From Coriobacteriaceae bacterium (GTDB lineage: Bacteria; Actinomycetota; Coriobacteriia; Coriobacteriales; UMGS124): DNA of 51,982 nucleotides. Below, piece after piece: positions 33,223-40,410 of the stretch; the first letter of the stretch is position 1; every line of letters starts with the position of its first letter. Both the position numbers and the translations under genes were made by a program. The notes beneath the pieces were generated by a model. It was given only the letters and a program-made list of their open reading frames with translations, was not told the origin of the DNA and made no database searches. Location of the stretch: positions 74,311-126,292 of the forward strand of contig JAHZGC010000003.1 of NCBI GenBank assembly GCA_019421015.1, written 5' to 3'.

Positions 33223-33271
33223 CAAGCCTTCTACCTGCGGTTATAAGGAATTTCCGCAGGTAGAAGGCTTG
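33223..33271. repeat. Perfect 18-bp inverted repeat carrying two GCAGGTAGAA motifs
   Basis: The arms 33223-33240 and 33254-33271 are exact complements (left arm CAAGCCTTCTACCTGCGG) around a 13-base AT-rich loop. It lies between the exported flavoprotein stop and the DUF853 gene start, both minus strand. No T run follows, so a simple terminator is less likely. The arm sequence recurs in part at 20219-20234. Confidence 0.7.
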
Positions 33272-33359
33272 GCACGAAATTGGAGAAATGTAAGAGTCCG
33301 GACCCCAGGCCGCCCTCACCGACCCTCCCGGCGGCCGCGGCTCGGCCCGGACCGCCCCC

Positions 33360-35084
33360 TTACGCCAGCTCGGCCTTGGCGGTGCGGGCGGCAATGCGGC
33401 CCTCGGTGAGGCACACCGAGTGGCTGATGCCGGGCACGGTGGTGGGGTACTGCACCTTGAAGCGGTTGCCCATCACGTTGCCGGCCACGTAGAGGCCGGG
33501 CACCACGTTGCCGTCGGCGTCGTAGGTGTGGCCGTCCTTGTCGGACTGCAGGCCGCACATGCACACGAGCATGACCGAGGTGCCGAGCGGGCAGCAGTAG
33601 AACGGCGGCGTCTCGAGGGCGAACATGCGGCTGGCCTTTTTGCCGAAGTCGTCGTCGCGGCCGCCCTTGGCCAGCTCGTTGTAGCGCTCGATGGAGGCCT
33701 TGGCGGCCTCGGCGTCGATGTCGAGCTGGGCCAGGAGTTCGTCGATGGTGTCGGCCTTGATGCAGCTGCCCGACGCCACGGCCTCGTCGATCTGCTCCTG
33801 GAAAGCAAAGCTGTCCTTGTGGGTGAGGGTGGCATTGACCTCGCCCGAGGCGATGGCGCCGTCCTCGAGCACGTAGCACACCGCGCCGTGCTCGGGCTTG
33901 AAGTGGGGCACCTGGTCGCGCCATGCGCCGTCGAAGAACTGGAAGCTCACCTTGCCGGGCTGGTTCTCGATCTGGTTCTCGAGCTGCTGGCCGGGCACAT
34001 CCTCGTTCATGAAGCGCTCGCCGTTGCGGTTGAGCTCCAGGAAGCACGCGCTGCCCATGCAGCCGCCCATGTGGTGGATCATGGGGGCGTAGGGGCCGGT
34101 CTCGAGCACGGCGCCCGCGAGCATACCCATGCGCTGGCCGTCGCCGGTGTTGGGCACGCCGCCCTCGGGGGCCGTGGGCGGGAAGAGCGCCATGATGCCG
34201 TCGGTCTGGGGCGCGTAGTAGTGGAGCATCTGGGGGTTGCCGCTGATGTCGCCGGTGGCGAGGATGACGGCCTTGGCGTTGACCTGGATGAAGTCGCCCT
34301 CGTTGAAGCGCTTGGCTACGACGCCCACGACGGCGCCGGAGTCGTCGGTGAGCACCTTGACCGCCGAGGTCTCCATGAACGTGGTCACGTTGCCGGTGTC
34401 CTCGGCGAGCTGGAGGTTGGCGTTGAGCGCCGGCTCGTGGCTCGGGTACATGCGCACCGTGGTCTGGAAGCAGGGGTAGAACTCGTCGTCGTTGCCCTCC
34501 CAGAACTCGGGCAGCGGGTAGCGCTCGGGCTGGACCCAGTACTCGGCACCCTCGGGCTGGGGCGAGGCGATGGAGGGCAGGTACTGCAGGTCGGGCAGGG
34601 CGCCGAAGTACCAGTCGAGGTCGGCTCCGGAGTTGTCGGCCCAGGCCTTGAGCACGTTGGCGTCGGCGCGATAGCCGCTCTCCTTCATAAGCTCGGCCAC
34701 GACCTCGGTGGTGTCGAAGTGGTTCATCTCGTACTGCTCGTTGCAGGCGGCGTTGATGGCGCCGAAGTCGCCCGAGCGGCCCTGGGGCGCGGCGCACTTC
34801 TCGATGGCCACGACCTTGACGCCGTCCTCGGCCAGGGTGCGCACGGCGGCCACGCCGGCGATGCCCAGGCCCACGACCACGACGTCGGCGTCCACGGTCT
34901 CGGCGATCTCGCCGATCTCGGGCTCGGCGAGGAACTCGGGCACCTCGGCGGCCGGGGCATCTTGAGGCGCCGGCGCCTCGGCGGCACGGGCGGTGCCGGC
35001 GAGCGCGGAGCCGGCGGCGGCAAAGCCGAGCACGAAGCCGCCGACCTTCACGGCGTCGCGGCGGGTAACGGTGGATTGACGCAT
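33360..35084 (-). CDS. Tat-exported FAD-binding oxidoreductase with non-fumarate active site
   Basis: A 574-residue exported flavoprotein; ATG 35084 behind AAAGGGGA. The Tat signal is TRRDAVKVGG (7-16), cleaved near TARAAEAP. The FAD motif is DVVVVGLGIAG (67-77), with a second FAD contact AVILATGDISG around 272-282. Fumarate-reductase residues are missing: no HPT, no Arg after RFMNE (it reads RFMNEDVPGQQ), and the distal NRLGG region is GNRFKVQYPTTVPGISH. IHHMGGCMGSAC (336-347) is a distinctive cysteine-containing stretch. It is divergent from LuxR regulator 3, which probably controls it. Substrate and electron donor are unknown. Confidence 0.86.
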   Translation of the reverse strand: MRQSTVTRRDAVKVGGFVLGFAAAGSALAGTARAAEAPAPQDAPAAEVPEFLAEPEIGEIAETVDADVVVVGLGIAGVAAVRTLAEDGVKVVAIEKCAAPQGRSGDFGAINAACNEQYEMNHFDTTEVVAELMKESGYRADANVLKAWADNSGADLDWYFGALPDLQYLPSIASPQPEGAEYWVQPERYPLPEFWEGNDDEFYPCFQTTVRMYPSHEPALNANLQLAEDTGNVTTFMETSAVKVLTDDSGAVVGVVAKRFNEGDFIQVNAKAVILATGDISGNPQMLHYYAPQTDGIMALFPPTAPEGGVPNTGDGQRMGMLAGAVLETGPYAPMIHHMGGCMGSACFLELNRNGERFMNEDVPGQQLENQIENQPGKVSFQFFDGAWRDQVPHFKPEHGAVCYVLEDGAIASGEVNATLTHKDSFAFQEQIDEAVASGSCIKADTIDELLAQLDIDAEAAKASIERYNELAKGGRDDDFGKKASRMFALETPPFYCCPLGTSVMLVCMCGLQSDKDGHTYDADGNVVPGLYVAGNVMGNRFKVQYPTTVPGISHSVCLTEGRIAARTAKAELA

Positions 35085-35266
35085 GGTTTGATCCCCTTTC
35101 GGTGGCGTGCCCGCACAGGGCCATCGCTGGCCCCAAGCAGGCGTTCCTGAACCCGCGCCGCCCCCTGCGGGCGGCGTCGGTAGGGCTATCCAACCACAGA
35201 ATCCCAGGTAAGGACTGCACCCAAAACATGCGAAACGTCGAACGCCGCTATAGATGCCATTTGGGG

Positions 35267-35287
35267 TGACGGTGGTCCGCTCCGTCA
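35267..35287. promoter_or_regulatory. Dyad TGACGG-N9-CCGTCA, candidate operator
   Basis: A perfect 6-base inverted repeat with a 9-base spacer, centred in the region between the exported flavoprotein and LuxR regulator 3. Length and symmetry fit a LuxR-dimer site. No copy is seen in the other two LuxR promoter regions. Confidence 0.45.
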
Positions 35288-35383
35288 TAAACGGGCGAGT
35301 TGACAGATGCAGAGGGACCCGGCGTCGGTGCCTTGGCCCCCGCAGGCCCAAAACAACGTACGGGCGCCCCGCTCCCCGTAGGC

Positions 35384-35389
35384 TATAAT
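35384..35389 (+). promoter_or_regulatory. -10 box for LuxR regulator 3
   Basis: A perfect TATAAT in GC-rich sequence, 37 bases before the ATG at 35426. The -35 position (CGGGCG) is poor, so the promoter may need an activator or rely on the -10 element. Confidence 0.5.
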
Positions 35390-35425
35390 CGCCTGCAACG
35401 CTGGCACTGCAAGACAAGGAGGCCC

Positions 35426-36913
35426 ATGGAAGAACGTCTAAAGCCCCGCCTCTTGGGCTATGCCTTCTACTGGGGCTGGACGCTGCTGTGCTTCCAGAGC
35501 ACGGTCCTCTTTATGCCGGCCACCCGGCCCGACCTTCACGGCGGCTTTCCGGAGTTTTTCACCGCCTCGATCGCAGCCACCGTGGCCTCGCACCTGCTGT
35601 GGGCCTGGGCCGTCGCCAGGCGCCCCCGCCTGTGCACGGGAACACCCTGGGTCGCCGCCGCGCTCCAAAGCGCCTCGGTCCTTGTGGCGGGTCTGGGGGC
35701 GGGGTCCCTCCCGCCGGCAGCCCTCATAGCGGCCGGCGTTTTGAGCGGCGTTGCCAGCGCCTTCATGGACGTGCGGTGGTCCCAAGTGTACGGCGAGCTG
35801 CCGGGCGGCACGTCGGGGCAGGCCGTTACCCTCTCGGTCGTCCTCGGCGGCCTGCTGTTCTTTGGCATCAGCGCAATCGGGAGGGTTTCTCCGCTGGCAA
35901 CGGTGGCGCTGCTGTGCCTGCTGCCCCCGGCGTGCGCCTATGCGCTGGGGCTCAACGACCGTTCGGACCAACAGCCACGCCCGGCACCCGCCAGCTGGAC
36001 ACCCATCGCAATCTCACTGTGGAGACCGGTAGTTGGCTCCCTGGTGTTTTTCTTCGCCTACGGCTGCGTGGAGGGCATGGTGCATGGCCGCGTTGACTTC
36101 AACGGCGCCCATGGCGTTGCCCAGATCTGCTGCACCGCGGCGGCGCTGCTGATGTTCGCGATCCTGAGAAACCGCAGGCACGTGTCGGCCAACGGGGTGT
36201 ACGGCCTCACCATGGCCCTGGTGGCCGCCGGCTTTATGATCCTGCCCCTGGTCATTCGCCACGGAGACGGCAACGGGGCAGGCCTCACCGCAGCTATGGC
36301 CTTTGTAAGCGTGGGCACCTCGATCTTCGACATAGTGCTGCTCTGCGCCATCGCCCACACCGCATGGACTCACCGGGTCTCGGGCGCCGTGGTGAACGGC
36401 GCGGTTCGCGGGGTCACCGTGGGCTTCTCGGCTGTGGGCAACATAGCCGGTCGGACGCTGGCCTCGAGCCTGTGGTCGGGGGCCGTGGACCTGATCATTG
36501 TGGTGCTGGCCGTGACCTACCTGCTCGTCCTCTCGGCCTCGTTCTTCGTGGGGCGTCGCAGGAACGCCGCTCTCGACCTCGGCGACGCCGATGCGACCGT
36601 GGATCCTCCCGCAGAGAAGCCCGTCGCATCGGCAGCGTCCCAAGTGCCGGGGCAGACCCCGGAGGCGGCCGACCTCGAACGGCTGCTCGACGAGCGTATA
36701 GGGCGTATCGCCAACGAGAAGGGGCTCTCGCCCCGCGAGGCCGACGTCTTTGCGCTCATGGCGCGCGGTCGCAGCCTCCCCTACATAGCCGAGACGTTGG
36801 TACTCAGCGAGAACACCATCCGCTCGCACACCCGGCGCATCTACAACAAGCTGGGCGTGCATTCCAAACAGGAGATGCTCGACCTGCTGGGGCAGGGCGA
36901 GAAGACCCAATAG
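35426..36913 (+). CDS. LuxR-type regulator with polytopic membrane domain (regulator 3)
   Basis: A 495-residue protein, ATG 35426 behind AAGGAGG. About 12 hydrophobic segments cover residues 10-385, arranged like a major-facilitator transporter. A Pro/Ala-rich linker follows, then a C-terminal LuxR helix-turn-helix: LSPREADVFALMARGRSLPY and LSENTIRSHTRRIYNKLGV. It is divergent from the exported flavoprotein and is its likely activator. The helix-turn-helix region is closely similar to those of regulators 1 and 2, while the membrane parts differ more, as expected if each senses a different compound. Confidence 0.88.
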   Translation: MEERLKPRLLGYAFYWGWTLLCFQSTVLFMPATRPDLHGGFPEFFTASIAATVASHLLWAWAVARRPRLCTGTPWVAAALQSASVLVAGLGAGSLPPAALIAAGVLSGVASAFMDVRWSQVYGELPGGTSGQAVTLSVVLGGLLFFGISAIGRVSPLATVALLCLLPPACAYALGLNDRSDQQPRPAPASWTPIAISLWRPVVGSLVFFFAYGCVEGMVHGRVDFNGAHGVAQICCTAAALLMFAILRNRRHVSANGVYGLTMALVAAGFMILPLVIRHGDGNGAGLTAAMAFVSVGTSIFDIVLLCAIAHTAWTHRVSGAVVNGAVRGVTVGFSAVGNIAGRTLASSLWSGAVDLIIVVLAVTYLLVLSASFFVGRRRNAALDLGDADATVDPPAEKPVASAASQVPGQTPEAADLERLLDERIGRIANEKGLSPREADVFALMARGRSLPYIAETLVLSENTIRSHTRRIYNKLGVHSKQEMLDLLGQGEKTQ

Positions 36914-36981
36914 GCGAGAGCGCCCCCACAGCCAGCCAAACCGGGCTGCGCGGGCACCAAAAAACGCATGGGTACGAAACC

Positions 36982-37320
36982 CTACTCGTCGCGCTCCCAC
37001 ACGGCGCAGTTGGTCTCGGTCTCCCAGACCTCCACCTTGTAGCACAGGGGCCCCACCTGCTCGGCGCACCAGTGGGCGATGTTCTCGGCCGTGGGGTTGT
37101 AGGGCAGCGTCTCGTTCAGGTTGGTGTGGTCGATGACCCCGTGAATCGCCTTTTTAATGCGCGTGAAGTCGATCACCATACCGTCCTGGTTGAGCTCCTT
37201 GGCCTTGCAGTGCACGGTGATGATCCAGTTGTGGCCGTGCAGCTCCTCGCAGTAGCCCTCCCGCTCGCACATCACGGCGTGGGCGCCGCTGATCTCGAGC
37301 CGCTTGCTCACGTAGTACAT
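36982..37320 (-). CDS. queD: 6-carboxy-5,6,7,8-tetrahydropterin synthase (QueD family)
   Basis: A 112-residue enzyme that converts dihydroneopterin triphosphate to carboxytetrahydropterin in the path to queuosine. Zinc ligands are the His in SGAHAV and the two His in ELHGHN; the Cys-x3 region CEREGYCEELHGHN holds the catalytic Cys. VIDFTRIKK and DHTNLNE are further family marks. ATG 37320 is followed upstream by GGAGGC. No other queuosine genes are in the window and no preQ1 riboswitch is visible in the 47-base gap before it. A role in folate or other pterin metabolism cannot be excluded. Confidence 0.93.
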   Translation of the reverse strand: MYYVSKRLEISGAHAVMCEREGYCEELHGHNWIITVHCKAKELNQDGMVIDFTRIKKAIHGVIDHTNLNETLPYNPTAENIAHWCAEQVGPLCYKVEVWETETNCAVWERDE

Positions 37321-37367
37321 GGTTGCGCCTCCAAACAGAAGAGCGTCCGCACTCGTCTATAAAACTG

Positions 37368-37643
37368 CTACGCCGGCATGCTGCAATCCTGCGGTTTCTC
37401 TAAATCGTCAAACAGCTCGGGTTCATTGGCCAGCAGGTCCTCGACCAGATAGCCCGCCGAAAGGTACTGGACTCCAAAGGCTCCTTCGCTGATTGAGGCA
37501 GCCAGGCGACTCCGATAATAGCGGTCCATAGCGCTTTCGACGGATATACCAAAGCGACTCGATAGCTCGGCCACGATATCGGCATCCAAATGCTCCCTCA
37601 AAAACAGTTCGAGAGCCTCCGCCTTCTGGGCATCCATCGTCAC
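37368..37643 (-). CDS. Small protein of the DUF3791-DUF3990 operon
   Basis: A 91-residue acidic, helical protein. GTG 37643 overlaps the DUF3990 stop (GTGA), so it is translated with it; an in-frame ATG two codons later is the alternative. The core IVAELSSRFGISVESAMDRY and SISEGAFGVQYLSAGYLVED suggests a helical bundle that could bind DUF3990. I do not recognise a named family beyond frequent linkage to DUF3990 genes. Possible antitoxin or accessory protein. Confidence 0.68.
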   Translation of the reverse strand: MTMDAQKAEALELFLREHLDADIVAELSSRFGISVESAMDRYYRSRLAASISEGAFGVQYLSAGYLVEDLLANEPELFDDLEKPQDCSMPA

Positions 37644-38122
37644 GGGCGCACCTCCTCAAGACCCATAAACTTGAGCCGCTCATCAACTACCCACTGGGAG
37701 ACGATGCAGTACTGGTCGTTGCGGCGATAGTAGCGCAGGGCTTCGAGCGTCTGCTCCATCCCCCAAAGCCCTCGCGCATAAAAATCCACCGCTGCGAACA
37801 CCTTGTCGTCGGCAACGCCGCCCACGATGAGATCGTAATCCCGAAAGCCGGTCCCACCCCTTCGACATGCGCAGACGAACTCAACCCATGCAGCGTCGTT
37901 GTCGCCAAACTCTAAAACGCGCAGCCCCTCAGCCATATTATCAAACTCGTAAACATTGAGCATGGGGCTCCCTCCGGCACGGAGCGCTCTGCGCCTGGCC
38001 CAGTTGGCGGCCTGTTCTTGATACGAGGTGAGGTAAAACCCCTGCCCGAAGTCCAGCATTGGACGACCCTTTGCAACTAAAGGCTGAATCACCGCCGCAT
38101 TCGACCCATGGTAGAGTCTCAC
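37640..38122 (-). CDS. DUF3990 protein, ADP-ribosyltransferase-like
   Basis: A 160-residue protein beginning at GTG 38122, which overlaps the DUF3791 stop by four bases. It opens with RLYHGSNAAVIQPL, then DFGQGFYLTSYQEQAANWAR, the R-x-Y-H-G-S and G-x-G-F-Y-x-T pattern that marks DUF3990 and resembles the NAD-binding motifs of ADP-ribosyltransferases. The end, YDLIVGGVADDKVF with a later QYCIVSQ, includes a Gln-x-x-x-x-x-Gln stretch at the place of the usual catalytic Glu. No signal peptide, so it acts in the cytosol. It is probably a toxin-like or regulatory modifier; its target is unknown. Confidence 0.82.
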   Translation of the reverse strand: MRLYHGSNAAVIQPLVAKGRPMLDFGQGFYLTSYQEQAANWARRRALRAGGSPMLNVYEFDNMAEGLRVLEFGDNDAAWVEFVCACRRGGTGFRDYDLIVGGVADDKVFAAVDFYARGLWGMEQTLEALRYYRRNDQYCIVSQWVVDERLKFMGLEEVRP

Positions 38123-38343
38123 ACCAGCACACCTCGCTCTCGAGCGAACTCGGTCACGTCGTCGACCAGGGCGTCGGTTCCCATGGTGTGCAGCGTGTCG
38201 AAGCACGGGAACACATACCCGTTCAAAATACCCGTCCCCGAAAGCGCCGCATAGGTCGCCGGTACGCTCCAACCCCACCGCTCGGCCACACGGTGCAGCA
38301 AGAACGTCACGAAGTCGAGCACATCGCGTTCCTCTGCGCCCAT
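38119..38343 (-). CDS. DUF3791 protein, possible antitoxin
   Basis: A 74-residue protein; ATG 38343, three bases after the aminotransferase stop on the same strand. FVTFLLHRVAERWGWSVPAT, then CFDTLHTMGTDALVDDVTEF, is the DUF3791 pattern. It is almost always found beside DUF3990. It is the first of three genes linked by four-base overlaps. By size and order it resembles an antitoxin, but this is inference. Confidence 0.82.
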   Translation of the reverse strand: MGAEERDVLDFVTFLLHRVAERWGWSVPATYAALSGTGILNGYVFPCFDTLHTMGTDALVDDVTEFARERGVLV

Positions 38344-38346
38344 CTC

Positions 38347-39543
38347 CTACCCCCGGTACTCCTCGATGAGCGCCTGGAACACCGGCAGGGAGCGCTCGAT
38401 GACGTCCTTCGAGACGCAGTACGAGATGCGCACCCACCCCGGCAGGCCAAAGTCGTCGCTCGGGACCAGCAGCAGCTCGTGGTCGTCGCGGGCCTTGAGG
38501 CTGAAGGCCTTGGCGTTGGGTTCCAGGGCGCGGACCCACAGGTAGAAGGCACCCTGCGGCTCCACGCACTCGTAGCCCATCTCGGTGAGGGCACCGTAGA
38601 GCGCATCGCGGTTCTCGGCGTAGGCCGCCACGTCGCTCGGCAGGTCGCAGCACTTCTCGACCACCTTCTGGATGAGCGAGGGGGCGCACACGTAGCCGAG
38701 GGCGCGGCCGGCGCCGCACACTGCGGCGTAGACCTCCTTGTGGTCGGGCATGGTGTTGGGCACGAGCACGTAGCCGATGCGCTCGCCAGGCAGGCTGAGC
38801 GACTTGGAGTAGGAGTAGCACACGATGGTGTTGGCGTAGATGGACGGGATCCACGGCACCTCGACGCCGGCGTAGGCGATCTCGCGGTAGGGCTCGTCGG
38901 CGATGAGGTAGACGGTGCGGGCGTTGCGCTCGCTGGCCTCGTTCAGCACGGCAGCCAGGGCCTCCAGGACCTCGCACGGGTAGACGGCGCCCGAGGGGTT
39001 GTTGGGCGAGTTCACGATGACCGCGCGGGTGCGGTCGGTGACGCGCGCGGCCACGTCGGCGGGGTCGGGGTACATGGTGGCGGGGTCGGCCGGCGAGAGC
39101 ACGCAGGTGCAGCCGGCGTCCTCGATCCACATGCGATACTCGGGGAAGAACGGCGCGATCACGATCACCTCGTCGCCGGGCTCGCACACGGCGTTGATCG
39201 AGGCGTCGAACGCCGCGGCCGCGCCCATGGTGAGGTAGAGGTCGGCGGCGGTGTAAGAGGTGCCGTGGTCGCGGTTGAGCTTGGCGGCGACGGCCGCACG
39301 GGTGCTTGGAAGCCCCTGGGCCGGCGTGTAGCCGTGCAGCTGGAGCGACGGCTCCTCGAGGGCCTCGATGATGGTGGCCTTGACCTCGGGCGGGGCCGGG
39401 ATGCTCGGGTTGCCGAGGCTGAAGTCAAAGACGTTCTCGTCGCCGATCTGGGCCTTGCGAGCCTGCCCGTAGGCAAAGAGCTCGCGGATCGCAGACCCTT
39501 GGGCGCCGAGCTCGTAGTAGGCGGGGTTGCAGCTGGTGGGCAT
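38347..39543 (-). CDS. PLP-dependent class I/II aminotransferase
   Basis: A 398-residue enzyme; ATG 39543 behind GGAAGGAAG. The cofactor Lys is in SYSKSLSLPGERIGY. SLGNPSIPAPPEV near residue 45, NSPNNPSGAVYP (the Asn that holds PLP) and LIADEPYREIAY (Asp contacting the pyridine N) complete the fold-type I site, and the final WVRISYCV holds the carboxylate-binding Arg. This fits the aspartate/aromatic aminotransferase subgroup, but the substrate is not clear. It is the first gene of a minus-strand run that includes the DUF3791-DUF3990 operon three bases downstream. Confidence 0.93.
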   Translation of the reverse strand: MPTSCNPAYYELGAQGSAIRELFAYGQARKAQIGDENVFDFSLGNPSIPAPPEVKATIIEALEEPSLQLHGYTPAQGLPSTRAAVAAKLNRDHGTSYTAADLYLTMGAAAAFDASINAVCEPGDEVIVIAPFFPEYRMWIEDAGCTCVLSPADPATMYPDPADVAARVTDRTRAVIVNSPNNPSGAVYPCEVLEALAAVLNEASERNARTVYLIADEPYREIAYAGVEVPWIPSIYANTIVCYSYSKSLSLPGERIGYVLVPNTMPDHKEVYAAVCGAGRALGYVCAPSLIQKVVEKCCDLPSDVAAYAENRDALYGALTEMGYECVEPQGAFYLWVRALEPNAKAFSLKARDDHELLLVPSDDFGLPGWVRISYCVSKDVIERSLPVFQALIEEYRG

Positions 39544-39809
39544 GGGGCTTCCTTCCATGGGTCTTGGGGCCTGCCGCGGGCTTGGGTCGCGGTGCAACGT
39601 TTCATCCCCGTATGATAAAGCGCCCGGATGCCCCCGCGCCCCCGACGGTACAAACGGTGGGAGAATTGCATGGGCGCGCGTCCTTCTCCCCCTATACAGA
39701 TGTGACGCGCCCCCCTTTGTGGGACAATCAGCCGAGAAACCCCGGGGGACCGGCCGCGCCGAGTCCCGCTACCCCTGCAGGCCGGCACCCCTCAGAAAGG
39801 AATCCCTCC

Positions 39810-40397
39810 ATGGACGCAACCAGCAGCGTGACCATAGGCGTGACCGTCGTCGTGTGCCTTTTGGGGCTCACCTCGCTGATCGGCGGACTCTACACGTTTC
39901 TGCGCTCCAAGTACCTCGACCGCGTGTGCACCGCAACGGCAACGGGGCGCATCGTAGACATCGTGGACGAGGACTTTGGAAAGAAGCGCAAACGGGCCGC
40001 CCAGGTCAAAGCGGAGGAGGACGAGAACGTCGTGGCCGCCAACGAGGCCATCGCCAAGAAAAAGCGCGCCTACAACGCCAAAAAGCGCTCGCAGGCCCAG
40101 GCGGCGGCCGACGCGACCGTGGCCACCTGGCGCGCCCTGGTGTCATACCAGGCAGACGGCGCGTCCTACGAGGGGCGCGCCGCCCGTGGCGTGACCCAGG
40201 GGCACTACAAGGTGGGCCAGGCGGTGGAGGTGCACTACGACCCGCGGCGGCCGGGCAAGACGCGGTGGTTCTCCATCGACGGGCTTCCCACGGGCATGGG
40301 GCTCACGCTCATGGTGTGCGGCGCGGTGCTGTTCGGCATCGGCGCGGCATGCTGGTTTGTGCTGCCCGAGGTAGCGAGCCTGTCGAGCGGGCTGTAG
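39810..40397 (+). CDS. DUF3592 membrane protein
   Basis: A 195-residue protein, ATG 39810 behind AGAAAGGA. One hydrophobic helix lies at about 8-30 and a second at about 160-185. Between them is a charged Lys/Ala coiled stretch (DFGKKRKRAAQVKAEEDENV) and a small beta domain (WRALVSYQADGASYEGRAAR, then VGQAVEVHYDPRRPGKTRW), the DUF3592 core. Function unknown. It converges on the surface-protein gene, stops 13 bases apart. Confidence 0.82.
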   Translation: MDATSSVTIGVTVVVCLLGLTSLIGGLYTFLRSKYLDRVCTATATGRIVDIVDEDFGKKRKRAAQVKAEEDENVVAANEAIAKKKRAYNAKKRSQAQAAADATVATWRALVSYQADGASYEGRAARGVTQGHYKVGQAVEVHYDPRRPGKTRWFSIDGLPTGMGLTLMVCGAVLFGIGAACWFVLPEVASLSSGL

Positions 40398-40410
40398 GGA
40401 GAGGCGCGCC

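Larger units (their letters stand above)
35085..35425. other. Divergent promoter region of flavoprotein and LuxR regulator 3
   Basis: The 341-base gap holds no gene. It contains a GC hairpin (CCGCCCCCTGCGGGCGG, 35159-35175), the dyad at 35267-35287, a TTGACA box (35300-35305) without a matching -10, and the TATAAT box at 35384. Confidence 0.6.

Noticed and set aside
31375..33246. Plus-strand open frame opposite the DUF853 ATPase
   Set aside because: Antisense to a gene with clear Walker motifs; leucine- and glycine-rich shadow composition.
37640..39187. Extended 515-codon reading of the DUF3990 gene
   Set aside because: The upstream part is an Arg-rich shadow of DUF3791 and the aminotransferase; the GTG at 38122, overlapping the DUF3791 stop, gives the normal family length.
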